Below are positions 1 to 6,755 of a stretch of DNA of 15,781 nt, in pieces. The notes under the pieces were generated by a model, which worked only from the letters and a program-made list of their open reading frames with translations, made no database searches and had not been told where the DNA came from. The translations under genes were made by a program, and so were the position numbers. Source of the stretch: an uncultured Collinsella sp. (lineage in GTDB: Bacteria > Actinomycetota > Coriobacteriia > Coriobacteriales > Coriobacteriaceae); NCBI GenBank assembly GCA_902493615.1, contig CABUQK010000042.1, positions 1 to 15,781 of the forward strand, read 5' to 3'. Numbering within the stretch: the first letter of the stretch is position 1; each line of letters opens with the position of its first letter.

Positions 1-425
1 TCGTGATCGACCTGGGCACGACGACCAATATCGAGGTCATCGACGCGTGCGGTACCTTTGTGGGCGGCGTCATCGCGCCGGGTCTGGCGCTCGGCGCCCG
101 CTCGCTCTCGGCCGCTGCGGCGCGTCTGCCGCAGGTCGAGCCTTCGGCGCCCACGCATGTGATCGGCCGCAACACGCGCGAGGCCATGCGCTCGGGCGTG
201 GTCTTGGGCGAGGTAGCCCGCATCGACGGCATGCTCGACATGGTGCTCGCCGAGATGCGCGCGACCAAGGCCGCGGGGGAGGGTGATGTGCCCATCGTCA
301 TTACCGGCGACGATGCCGAGGCACTTGCGGCGCTGGTCGGCCATAGCCTGACGGTCGATGACGCGTTGACGCTGCGGGGTCTCGCCGAGCTCTACCACAT
401 CAACCAAAAGCCCCGCCGCGCGTAG
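1..425 (+). CDS. coaX: Type III pantothenate kinase, C-terminal part (5' truncated by window edge)
   Basis: The reading frame is open from the left edge (first whole codon at base 3) to TAG at 423-425, leaving about 141 codons. Type III pantothenate kinase phosphorylates pantothenate in the first step of coenzyme A synthesis; it is a cytoplasmic ASKHA-fold enzyme. Family hallmarks visible are the DLGTTTN phosphate-binding segment at the very start, GGVIAPGLALGARSL, an AARLP segment, and IGRNTREAMRSGVVLGE followed by a DGM segment. All sit in the order expected for the C-terminal half of CoaX. The N-terminal nucleotide-binding part and the start codon lie outside the window. The downstream dCMP deaminase begins 83 bases later and seems to have its own promoter, so I would not assume one operon. 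Confidence 0.9.
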   Translation, partial: VIDLGTTTNIEVIDACGTFVGGVIAPGLALGARSLSAAAARLPQVEPSAPTHVIGRNTREAMRSGVVLGEVARIDGMLDMVLAEMRATKAAGEGDVPIVITGDDAEALAALVGHSLTVDDALTLRGLAELYHINQKPRRA

Positions 426-465
426 CGATGGGGGCGGTGAGACAAAAACGTCTCCACCTTCCACC

Positions 466-474
466 TGCTACAAT
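466..474 (+). promoter_or_regulatory. Candidate extended -10 promoter of the dCMP deaminase gene
   Basis: TGCTACAAT at 466-474 fits the extended -10 form (TG, one base, then TACAAT, five of six matches to TATAAT). No convincing -35 hexamer lies 16-18 bases upstream, which is normal for extended -10 promoters. Transcription would start near 481, about 28 bases ahead of the start codon. Confidence 0.45.
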
Positions 475-508
475 GGGTCAAACTATTGCGATTTCGGAGG
501 TGTCTGCC

Positions 509-1033
509 ATGTCGGACGATCTTCATCAAACCGCGTCGGGCAAGCGCCGCGACGTTATTAGCTGGGATGAGTTCTTTATGAGCGTGGCCATCGCCGCGCA
601 GCGCCGCAGCAAGGACCCCAACACGCAGGTGGGCGCGTGCATCGCCAACACCAACCACCGCATCCTTTCGGTGGGCTACAACGGTACGCCCTCGGCGCTC
701 AACGACGACTTTTTCCCGTGGGGCACGAGCGACGACCCGTTGCAGGATAAGCACAACTACGTGGTGCATGCCGAGGCAAACGCCGTGCTCAATTACCGTG
801 GCTCGCTCAAGGATCTCGAGGGTTCCACGGTCTACGTCACGCTGTTCCCGTGCCACGACTGCGCCAAGATCCTGGCGCAGGTGGGCGTGGGCGAGGTCGT
901 CTACCTGGACAACAAGTATGCCGATACCGACGACGGTCGTATCAGCCGCCGCATTCTCGACTCTTGCGGCATCAGCTACCGCCAGGTTATCGTCGATGTC
1001 CAGATTGGTACCGGGGGACAGGCTCAGCAGTAG
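509..1033 (+). CDS. dCMP deaminase (cytidine/deoxycytidylate deaminase family, ComEB-like)
   Basis: This 174-residue cytoplasmic enzyme is predicted to deaminate dCMP to dUMP, supplying the substrate for thymidylate synthase. The zinc-binding signature is complete: HAE at residues 87-89 (His ligand and catalytic Glu) and PCHDC at 114-118 (two Cys ligands). The N-terminal part carries the family sequence SKDPNTQVGAC, then GYNGTPSALNDD. I chose the ATG at 509 because GGAGG at 496-500 sits eight bases ahead of it. An in-frame ATG at 428 would add 27 residues (including a basic stretch), lies upstream of the likely promoter and lacks a ribosome binding site. The last coding bases contain GGGGACAGGC (1014-1023), the same ten bases found in the hairpin after lgt, so the extreme C-terminus (GTGGQAQQ) may derive from a repeat. 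Confidence 0.92.
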   Translation: MSDDLHQTASGKRRDVISWDEFFMSVAIAAQRRSKDPNTQVGACIANTNHRILSVGYNGTPSALNDDFFPWGTSDDPLQDKHNYVVHAEANAVLNYRGSLKDLEGSTVYVTLFPCHDCAKILAQVGVGEVVYLDNKYADTDDGRISRRILDSCGISYRQVIVDVQIGTGGQAQQ

Positions 1034-1082
1034 CGCGTGCCAACGCCAGCTGGCGGCAAAACAGCCAAAAGAGCCCCGTCCC
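1014..1082. repeat. Imperfect inverted repeat at the 3' end of the dCMP deaminase gene
   Basis: GGGGACAGGCTC (1014-1025) faces GAGCCCCGTCCC (1071-1082). Five, two and three base pairs form around one A-C mismatch and one bulged C. Between them lies a perfect 12-bp palindrome, CGCCAGCTGGCG, at 1044-1055. The left arm is inside the coding sequence and the right arm is 38 bases after the stop. There is no T run, so this is not a classical intrinsic terminator. The core word belongs to the GGGGAC(A/G)GG set seen after other genes in the window. Confidence 0.45.
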
Positions 1083-1203
1083 AAATTGACTACTCGTGAA
1101 AGTCGCGTCTGCGCGCATGGACGGCTCGTGAGCGGGTACATGGCTGTAGTAACATAGCTTCTGTCCGCGGGCGTGCCCGCGTTATTGTGAGAAAGGAGCC
1201 CCT

Positions 1204-1482
1204 GTGGCTGTTAACGAAGAGCTGCTTAAGAAGGTTCTTGAAGAGATCCGCCCCAACCTGCAGGCCGATGGCGGCGATATGGAGTATGTGGGCGTCGACG
1301 ACGAGGGTGTCGTCAAGCTGGAACTGCAGGGCGCCTGCGCCGGCTGCCCCATGAGCTCGCTAACCCTTTCCATGGGTATCGAGCGCATCCTGAAGGAGCA
1401 TGTGCCCGGCGTTACCCGCGTTGAGCAGGTCAATGCTTCCGGCGAGGCCGAGGACCTGTACGACGAGTACGCGCCGTTCTAA
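1204..1482 (+). CDS. NifU-like Fe-S cluster scaffold domain protein (Nfu type)
   Basis: This is a 92-residue stand-alone NifU C-terminal domain. The family accepts an iron-sulfur cluster on a CxxC motif and delivers it to apoproteins in the cytoplasm, usually as a dimer sharing one 4Fe-4S cluster. The motif is present as CAGC at residues 45-48 inside GACAGCPMSS. It is preceded by the typical LLKKVLEEIRPNLQADGGD helix and strand, and followed by GIERILKEHVPGV. The start is GTG at 1204, supported by AAAGGAG at 1192-1198. The last residues are acidic (AEDLYDEYAPF). No other Fe-S assembly gene is in view. A 7-bp GC hairpin at 1166-1181 lies in the presumed leader. Confidence 0.9.
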   Translation: MAVNEELLKKVLEEIRPNLQADGGDMEYVGVDDEGVVKLELQGACAGCPMSSLTLSMGIERILKEHVPGVTRVEQVNASGEAEDLYDEYAPF

Positions 1483-1531
1483 GATGCGAAAGCTGCGGAC
1501 GGCATACTCCGCATAGACGTTACGCCCAAAT

Positions 1532-1567
1532 ATGCGGCTGCTAGCGCAAGGCCCGCGGCCGCATTTG
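1532..1567 (+). terminator. Weak hairpin between the Nfu gene and lgt, possible terminator
   Basis: ATGCGGC (1532-1538) pairs with GCCGCAT (1558-1564) around a 19-base loop and is followed by TTTG. The stem is short and the T run is poor, so termination would be leaky at best. A second small stem, TGCGGA/TCCGCA, lies at 1494-1513. Confidence 0.25.
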
Positions 1568-1591
1568 TATGTAGGGAGTAGGAGGGTCGAC

Positions 1592-2413
1592 ATGCTCAAC
1601 GACTTCTACCATATGCTTGACCCTGTCGCGATCTCGGCGGGCCCCATCACCATCTACTGGTACGGCCTGGCCTACGTGGTCGGTGCTCTGCTCACGGCGG
1701 TCGTTATGTACCGCACGCAGCGTCGTTGGGGTTTTAACATCACGATTGATGACCTGACGAGTGTCGTGGTCGGCGTGGTCTTTGGCCTCATTATCGGTGC
1801 CCGCCTGTTCTACGTCGTCTTTTACGGTGATGGCTACTACTGGGCGCACCCGCTCGAGATCTTTGCCACCAACGAGGGCGGCATGAGCTTCCATGGCGGC
1901 CTGGTGGGCGGCATTATCGGCGGCATCATTGTGTGCCGCATGTATAAGCTCGATGCATGGACTTTGGCAGACCTTGCCGTCATAGGCGCGCCGCTGGCCT
2001 TGTGCCTGGGCCGTTGTGCCAACTTTGTCAACGGAGAGCTGTGGGGCAAGCCGACCGATCTGCCATGGGGCGTGGTCTTTGGCGGGACTGCGGGCGATAT
2101 GCCGCGTCACCCCTCCCAGCTCTACGAGGCATTTCTTGAGGGCATCGTGCTCTTTTGCATTCTGCAGGTGCTCAGCCGCAAAAAGCCGCTGCTGCCCCAG
2201 GGCACATTTATGGGCGTGTTCGTGATGGGATACGGCATTGTCCGCTTTCTCGTTGAGTTCGTGCGCGTGCCCGATGCCCAGCTGGGTTATCTGCTGGGAG
2301 GCGTCATCACCATGGGTCAGCTGCTGAGCCTGCCGCTCGTAATCGCGGGCCTGGCGCTCATCATCTTCGCTCGTCGCCGCAACCAACCCCAGCGCGTCTA
2401 CCTGGACGCCTAA
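1592..2413 (+). CDS. lgt: Phosphatidylglycerol--prolipoprotein diacylglyceryl transferase
   Basis: Lgt moves the diacylglyceryl group of phosphatidylglycerol onto the lipobox cysteine of prolipoproteins, the first step of bacterial lipoprotein maturation, at the cytoplasmic membrane. The 273-residue protein has the family layout of about seven membrane segments. Visible motifs are YWYGLAYVVGA near residues 22-32, MSFHGGLVGG at 98-107 (His101 matching the essential His of the family), the Lgt signature GRCANFVNGELWG at 140-152, PRHPSQLYEA at 171-180, and VEFVRVPDAQLG at 221-232 followed by ITMGQLLSLP. I chose ATG 1592 because GGAGG at 1581-1585 lies six bases ahead. An in-frame upstream extension from 1532 has no ribosome binding site and overlaps the hairpin above. 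A perfect 16-bp hairpin follows the stop codon by five bases. Confidence 0.96.
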   Translation: MLNDFYHMLDPVAISAGPITIYWYGLAYVVGALLTAVVMYRTQRRWGFNITIDDLTSVVVGVVFGLIIGARLFYVVFYGDGYYWAHPLEIFATNEGGMSFHGGLVGGIIGGIIVCRMYKLDAWTLADLAVIGAPLALCLGRCANFVNGELWGKPTDLPWGVVFGGTAGDMPRHPSQLYEAFLEGIVLFCILQVLSRKKPLLPQGTFMGVFVMGYGIVRFLVEFVRVPDAQLGYLLGGVITMGQLLSLPLVIAGLALIIFARRRNQPQRVYLDA

Positions 2414-2418
2414 CCACC

Positions 2419-2459
2419 AAAACCACCACAAAGGGGACAGGCACCTTTGTGGTGGTTTT
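2419..2459 (+). terminator. Perfect 16-bp hairpin after lgt with GGACAGGCA loop; likely bidirectional terminator
   Basis: AAAACCACCACAAAGG (2419-2434) is the exact reverse complement of CCTTTGTGGTGGTTTT (2444-2459), with a nine-base loop GGACAGGCA. Read as a terminator, the GC-containing 12-bp stem is followed by TTTT on the plus strand, and the A run on the other side gives TTTT on the minus strand. It begins five bases after the lgt stop codon. The loop edge carries GGGGACAGGC, the recurring word of this window. Confidence 0.7.
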
Positions 2460-2496
2460 GCCGAGTTTGATAGGTTTCTAGAAAGGCTTTCGGACT

Positions 2497-4680
2497 GTGA
2501 AGGATTCCGACCTCTCCACAACGGCCGCGCGCGACGCTGCCCGCATCGTCTGGTTTAAGCGCTACCCCGCCAAGCAGACGCTCATCGCATTTTTGCTTGC
2601 GCTGTTGGCGACCACGGCGTTTTCCATCGATCCCGCCCCGGTGTCGAGCAACGCAGTCTTGGCGATTGACCCCAAAGCCTCGGGCATGCTGTACGTGTGC
2701 TACGAGGTGCTCCTCTCGTTTGCCGGCCATACCGACGCGGTCATGCTGCTTGCGCTTGCCTGCCTGCTCACGCTGCCGTTTCGCTACGTGTTCTTTGGCC
2801 GTGGCGACACCTGGCGCCCATCGATCATTCTGCCGTCGCTGTTCTTTGCCATCTGCATGGTGTTCGGCCGCAGCTACGATCTCACCGACTCGGCCGAGAT
2901 TGTCCTTGGCGACAAAGCCCGCATCATCTGCGCCTGGATTGGCGGCGCGGGCTGGATGCTCCTAGCGATCGTGGCCTTCTATCTGGCTTTTGAGTGCCTG
3001 GATTGGCTGAGCTCCCGACGCATCCCGTTTTCCGAAGCGCACTTTGGCCGCGTATGGCGTGTGACTCACGCCGTGCTCTCGGTCCATCCCTTTGTCGGGC
3101 CCTTCCTGGTGCTTGTGATCGCCTGGGCGCCCACGCTCATCGCTTCGCTGCCTGGCCTTTTTATGGGAGATACGGGCGCGCAGATTCGCCAGTGGTTCAA
3201 CTATCCCAACGGCACGAGCGACTACCTGCGCCTACTCAACCCCAACGTGCTGCTCAACGGGCATCATCCCGTAGTGCACACGGCCATTATCGGCTCGTGC
3301 GTTCAGCTGGGGCTTTCGCTGTTCAACAGCGCTAACGCGGGTCTTGCCATCTACACCTGCGCTCAGTTCGTCATCACGGCCGCCTGCATGGCCTATTCCA
3401 TTTCGTCGCTGCGCAAGCTGGGCGTGAGTCTGCCGGTTCGCGGTGCGATCCTGCTGTTCTTTGCGTTTATGCCGATGTTCTCTAACTACGCGGCGTTGCT
3501 CACCAAAGACGTGCTCTTTGCTGACGCGTTCTTGGTGCTGCTGGTACAGACCGTCAAGCTCGTGGCATGTGGCTTGCCCCGTCGTGATGCCAATGTCGAG
3601 CGAGCGGGCGAGAAAGCCCCCGCGCTCTTTGCGCGCCACGACTGGCTGCTGCTCGCTCTGGGCGCCATGGGTTCCACGTTTCTGCGCAACGGTGGCCTGG
3701 TGTTTCCCCTGGCGGCATGCGTAATCGCGGCGGCGTTTTGCGTATGGGACGTGCATGTGGCTTGTCGTGCAGCCAAGCAGACTGGTGCTGCGCCTTCGGG
3801 CGCCATCCCGCGTTTCCGCTGGGTTGGCGTTCTCGCGGTGCTCGCGCTCTGCCTTGCCTCTAATATGTACTTCACCAAGGTCTTTATGCCGGCGCACGAC
3901 ATTACGCCCGGTTCCAAGCGCGAAATCCTCTCGATTCCGTTCCAGCAGACGGCTCGTTTCGTCCAAAAGCACGACGGCCTCAACTCGGGCGTCAACCCTA
4001 CGGTTAAGGAGGACGGCACCATCGTGGAGGCGCCCTGCGACGGTTTGGTAACCGATGAGGAGCGCGCTGCGATCGATCGGGTGCTCAAGTACGAGAACCT
4101 GGGCCGCCGCTACAACCCTGACAAGTCCGATGCCGTCAAGAACTGCTTTAACGAGTACGCCTCGCAGGAGGACATCAAGGCCTATTTTGAGGTGTGGGCC
4201 CAGATGTTTAAGAAGGATCCCGAGTGCTATATCTCGGCGCTCATCAATAACTACTACGGCTACTTTTATCCGAGTGCCCGCGATGCGTGGGTCTACAGCA
4301 CGGCGCGCAGTGCCGAGATCATGGCGAAGCCCGATAACCTCAAGTACTTTGACTTCCATCCGGTCGATAGCAAGGTTGTGCGCTGGTGCGATCACCTGAT
4401 CAACCTGTATCGCGTGGCAGTACAACGCATACCGTTTATCTCGCTCACCATGAGCTCGGCCACCTACGTGTGGATCATGATCACCGTGGTGGTCTACCTG
4501 CTGCGTCGTCATTCATGGCGTGCACTGGCGATCTGGGTGCCGCTGTTGGGCGTGCTCGCTGTGTGCCTGATTGGCCCGTGCAACGGCTCGACTTATATGC
4601 GCTACCTGTATCCGGTCATCGCCTGCATGCCCTTCGCCATCGGCGCCACCGTCACCCGCAGCGACTTCCTCTGGTCCTAA
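2497..4680 (+). CDS. Large polytopic membrane protein, GT-C/DUF6020-like putative glycosyltransferase
   Basis: The 727-residue protein has roughly 13-15 hydrophobic segments. Clear ones lie near residues 26-44, 80-98, 143-168, 199-221, 283-303, 314-335, 382-398, 440-461, 652-669 and 674-692. A soluble stretch of about 190 residues (462-650), probably outside the membrane, carries several cysteines and many aromatics. MGDTGAQIRQWF (223-234), LNGHHPVVHTAIIG (253-266) and LLTKDVLFAD (334-343) resemble the acidic loop and His-Pro motifs of DUF6020/GT-C enzymes, which use lipid-linked sugars at the membrane. Substrate and product cannot be told from the sequence. The start is GTG 2497 with a modest GAAAGG (2481-2486) site ten bases upstream. 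It follows lgt by 83 bases that include a hairpin, so it may be separately transcribed. The family assignment is from memory of motifs. Confidence 0.75.
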   Translation: MKDSDLSTTAARDAARIVWFKRYPAKQTLIAFLLALLATTAFSIDPAPVSSNAVLAIDPKASGMLYVCYEVLLSFAGHTDAVMLLALACLLTLPFRYVFFGRGDTWRPSIILPSLFFAICMVFGRSYDLTDSAEIVLGDKARIICAWIGGAGWMLLAIVAFYLAFECLDWLSSRRIPFSEAHFGRVWRVTHAVLSVHPFVGPFLVLVIAWAPTLIASLPGLFMGDTGAQIRQWFNYPNGTSDYLRLLNPNVLLNGHHPVVHTAIIGSCVQLGLSLFNSANAGLAIYTCAQFVITAACMAYSISSLRKLGVSLPVRGAILLFFAFMPMFSNYAALLTKDVLFADAFLVLLVQTVKLVACGLPRRDANVERAGEKAPALFARHDWLLLALGAMGSTFLRNGGLVFPLAACVIAAAFCVWDVHVACRAAKQTGAAPSGAIPRFRWVGVLAVLALCLASNMYFTKVFMPAHDITPGSKREILSIPFQQTARFVQKHDGLNSGVNPTVKEDGTIVEAPCDGLVTDEERAAIDRVLKYENLGRRYNPDKSDAVKNCFNEYASQEDIKAYFEVWAQMFKKDPECYISALINNYYGYFYPSARDAWVYSTARSAEIMAKPDNLKYFDFHPVDSKVVRWCDHLINLYRVAVQRIPFISLTMSSATYVWIMITVVVYLLRRHSWRALAIWVPLLGVLAVCLIGPCNGSTYMRYLYPVIACMPFAIGATVTRSDFLWS

Positions 4681-4681
4681 C

Positions 4682-4714
4682 TTGGTGCATTGGGGTCAGG
4701 ATACTTTGCACCAA
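4682..4714 (+). repeat. Hairpin with GGGGTCAGG in the loop, directly after the DUF6020-like gene
   Basis: TTGGTGCA (4682-4689) pairs perfectly with TGCACCAA (4707-4714) around a 17-base loop that contains GGGGTCAGG (4692-4700). It starts one base after the stop codon. No T run follows, so it may serve as a 3' mRNA end structure rather than an intrinsic terminator. It is a member of the same loop-word set as the hairpins after lgt, asp23 and the zinc-ribbon gene. Confidence 0.6.
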
Positions 4715-4748
4715 AGGGTGGCATCATCACGACGCCTTCATTTTGGGG

Positions 4749-4796
4749 TTTATCTCGCAGGCCAGTAGGTATATCATAACGACGTTTGTTTATATT
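4749..4796 (+). promoter_or_regulatory. AT-rich promoter region of yebC
   Basis: An AT-rich island in otherwise GC-rich DNA holds two -10-like hexamers, TATCAT at 4772-4777 (with TTTATC 17 bases upstream at 4749-4754) and TATATT at 4791-4796. Neither has a strong -35. One of them probably drives yebC, whose start codon is at 4846. Confidence 0.35.
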
Positions 4797-4845
4797 GCCC
4801 GAGCATCTGCGCTGGGCTTTAGGTCGAAACCGATAGGAGACACGT

Positions 4846-5652
4846 ATGTCCGGACACTCTAAGTGGGCCACAACCAAGCATCGTAAGGGCGCGCAGGACG
4901 CCAAGCGTTCCGCCCTCTTCTCCAAGCTGAGCCGCAACATCACCGTTGCTGCCCGTCTCGGCGGTGACCCGCTGCCCGAGAACAACGCCAGCCTCGCCGC
5001 TGCTGTTGCCAAGGCCAAGGCTCAGTCCATGCCTAAGGACAAGATCAAGTCCGCTATCGACAAGGCTTTTGGTTCGGGTGCTGACGCCGCCGTCTACGAG
5101 AACATCGTGTACGAGGGCTACGGTCCCGCCGGTGTCGCCGTCTACGTCGACTGCCTGACCGACAACCGCAACCGTACCGCCGCTGATGTCCGTTCCGCCT
5201 TCTCCCACGCTGGTGGCAACCTGGGCACCTCCGGCTCCGTCGCCTTCCAGTTTGAGCGCAAGGGCCAGATCGTCATCGCCAAGGAGATTCTGGACGAGAA
5301 CGCCAAGAAGGAGACCATGATCGCCAACGGTGCTGCCGGTGACGAGGATGAGTTCATGATGGCCATCGCCGAGGCCGGTGGCGAGGACTACGAGGACGCC
5401 GGCGAGGAGTGGATCGTCTGGACTACTGCCAACGAGGTCATGGCTGTCTCCAAGGCGCTCGAGGAGCAGGGCGTCCAGGTCAAGGGCTCCGAGACCACCA
5501 TGGTCCCGACCACCCCGACCGAGGTCTCCGGCGCCGACGCCAAGAAGGTTCAGCGCCTCATCGACCGTCTTGAGGAGCTCGACGACGTCCAGGATGTTTA
5601 CAGCACCATGGACATGACCGACGAGGTCATCGCTGCCCTCGAGGAGGAGTAG
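4846..5652 (+). CDS. yebC: YebC/PmpR-family protein
   Basis: This cytoplasmic family was long annotated as a DNA-binding transcriptional regulator. More recent work links members to relief of ribosome stalling at proline-rich stretches. The N-terminus MSGHSKWATTKHRKGAQDAKR is diagnostic, followed by LFSKLSRNITVAARLGG, SMPKDKIKSAIDKAFG (61-76), the Y-E-GYGPAGVAVYVDCLTDNRNRT core (near 89-111) and NLGTSGSVAFQFERKG (125-140). At 268 residues it is about 20 longer than typical members. The excess falls mainly in a Glu/Asp-rich stretch at about 150-189 that includes AAGDEDEF and EDYEDAGEEW. The start at ATG 4846 is supported by AGGAGA at 4835-4840. A strong terminator follows at 5722-5764. Confidence 0.93.
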   Translation: MSGHSKWATTKHRKGAQDAKRSALFSKLSRNITVAARLGGDPLPENNASLAAAVAKAKAQSMPKDKIKSAIDKAFGSGADAAVYENIVYEGYGPAGVAVYVDCLTDNRNRTAADVRSAFSHAGGNLGTSGSVAFQFERKGQIVIAKEILDENAKKETMIANGAAGDEDEFMMAIAEAGGEDYEDAGEEWIVWTTANEVMAVSKALEEQGVQVKGSETTMVPTTPTEVSGADAKKVQRLIDRLEELDDVQDVYSTMDMTDEVIAALEEE

Positions 5653-5657
5653 CGCCC

Positions 5658-5675
5658 GCACGGGTTAAGCCGTGC
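5658..5675 (+). other. Small hairpin just after yebC
   Basis: GCACGG (5658-5663) pairs with CCGTGC (5670-5675) around a six-base loop, six bases after the yebC stop. It has no T run. A -10-like CATAAT follows at 5685-5690 without a recognisable -35. Nothing else in 5676-5721 is clearly assignable. Confidence 0.4.
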
Positions 5676-5721
5676 ATATCTGGGCATAATGAAGCGAGCA
5701 TGCAAGCCTCGTGGAATAGAT

Positions 5722-5764
5722 GAGCCGGATCCGCGTGCGTAGAGCACCGGACCCGGCTCTTTTA
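5722..5764 (+). terminator. Intrinsic terminator after yebC
   Basis: GAGCCGG plus TCCG (5722-5733, one A in between) pairs with CGGA plus CCGGCTC (5748-5759, one C in between). This is an 11-bp stem with a single A-C mismatch, followed by TTTT at 5760-5763. The T run merges into TATAAT (5763-5768), which could also serve as -10 for the amaP operon although no good -35 precedes it. Confidence 0.8.
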
Positions 5765-5818
5765 TAATGATGCGAACCGTTTTGCATTTCGAGAGCCGAG
5801 ATTTGAAGGGAGCGCCGC

Positions 5819-6341
5819 GTGCGCGTACTCAAACGAGCCCTAGCGATCGTGTACCTTGCCGCTACCATCGTGGCGCTGGGTACGCTATACGTATCGCTTT
5901 ATGTTGCTGATGCGCGACCCCATGCCGCGCATTGTCGTGACGGCATGCGGCGGAGTTGTGGCGATCGGCGTGCTGGTAAGCTTCTTCCGCCTGATGTTTG
6001 CTCGTCGCGAGCCGTCCTGCGTGCATCCGGCGGGGGAGCGCAATATCGAGGTCACGCTCGCGGCGCTTTCTTCGTGTGCCAGGGCTGCTGCCGAGCGCGA
6101 CGACCGCGTGATGATCGAGCATGTCGAGGCCCGCGTCCAAGGTTCCGACGATTCGCACGTCCGTTTTAAGGTCGAGGCTATCGCGCTTGTCGATAAGGAC
6201 GTGGCATCTTTGGCTACCGCGATGCAGCAGCGCATCGAGGAAGCTTGCGACACCATGCTCGGCACGCCGGGTACGACCACGCGCGTCCGTTTTTTGCCGT
6301 CCAAGACTACCGTCCAGACCGTGGAGGTTTCCGGTGAGTGA
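5819..6341 (+). CDS. amaP: Alkaline shock response membrane anchor-like protein (AmaP), apparently frameshifted near its N-terminus
   Basis: AmaP-type proteins have two membrane segments and a cytoplasmic domain that tethers Asp23 to the membrane. The likely start is GTG 5819, six bases after AAGGGAG (5806-5812). It reads MRVLKRALAIVYLAATIVALGTLYVSLYV as a first membrane helix (quoted here as MRVLKRALAIVYL then AATIVALGTLYVSLYV). That frame then turns into Arg/Cys-rich nonsense. The second helix (RIVVTACGG, then VVAIGVLVSFFRLMF) and the AmaP-like domain (ERNIEVTLAALSSCA, MLGTPGTTTRVRFLPSK) are in the next frame, open from 5856 to TGA at 6339-6341. The switch must fall at about 5900-5925; one extra base or two missing bases would explain it. 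Without TM1, the second frame could start at ATG 5901 or 5922, but neither has a ribosome binding site. The stop overlaps the DUF2273 start. Confidence 0.7.
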
Positions 6342-6711
6342 TACCAATCAAGATAAGACCGCTCGTACGCCGCGCCTGACGATTGACCAGAGCGCCACGC
6401 CGGCGAGCGAACCTGTTGATTCCAAAGCAGAGGCAACCGAGTTGCAAGACGCGGCAGCCGCGGATTTTGACGAGGCTATGGGTCTCATCAAGGGTACGGG
6501 CGCTGCCATCTGGAGCTATGCTGTGCGTCATCCCAACACCACGCTTGGCGCCGTCGCTGGCTTTATCCTCGCCGTGTTGGTGCTCACGTTGGGCCTGTGG
6601 GACACGCTCGTCATTGCATTCTTCGTGCTGATCGGCGCCGTGATCGGCCAAATTCGCGACGGCGAGAACGGGATCGTCAACTTCTTCGGCCGTCTGTTTA
6701 GCGGCCGCTAA
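6334..6711 (+). CDS. DUF2273-like small integral membrane protein
   Basis: The predicted protein has 125 residues. A hydrophilic N-terminus of about 60 residues, rich in Thr, Ala and acidic residues, is followed by two adjacent membrane helices at about 72-90 and 91-108 (GAVAGFILAVLVLTLGLWDT and LVIAFFVLIGAVIG). It ends QIRDGENGIVNFFGRLFSGR. This GxxxGF/W...IGxxxGxxxDG pattern is typical of DUF2273 proteins, which regularly sit between amaP and asp23. Their exact role is not established. The start is GTG 6334, which overlaps the amaP stop by eight bases and has GGAGG at 6323-6327 inside amaP, so translational coupling is likely. The gene's conserved place in the operon supports the call. Confidence 0.8.
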   Translation: MSDTNQDKTARTPRLTIDQSATPASEPVDSKAEATELQDAAAADFDEAMGLIKGTGAAIWSYAVRHPNTTLGAVAGFILAVLVLTLGLWDTLVIAFFVLIGAVIGQIRDGENGIVNFFGRLFSGR

Positions 6712-6755
6712 TATGTATTCGACTGTCGCATCCGCGGCAGGCATAAGGAGGAACC

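Noticed and set aside
1086..1091. TTGACT as -35 of the NifU-like gene
   Set aside because: No -10-like hexamer lies 16-18 bases downstream; it also belongs to the edge of the repeat-like sequence.
3232..4512. 426-codon minus-strand frame opposite the DUF6020-like gene
   Set aside because: Arg/His/Gln-rich shadow with no motif. The plus strand has membrane helices throughout and a proper start.
4819..5661. 280-codon minus-strand frame opposite yebC
   Set aside because: Composed of low-complexity Leu/Gly/Asp/Val typical of the complement of a codon-biased gene; yebC on the plus strand is unmistakable.
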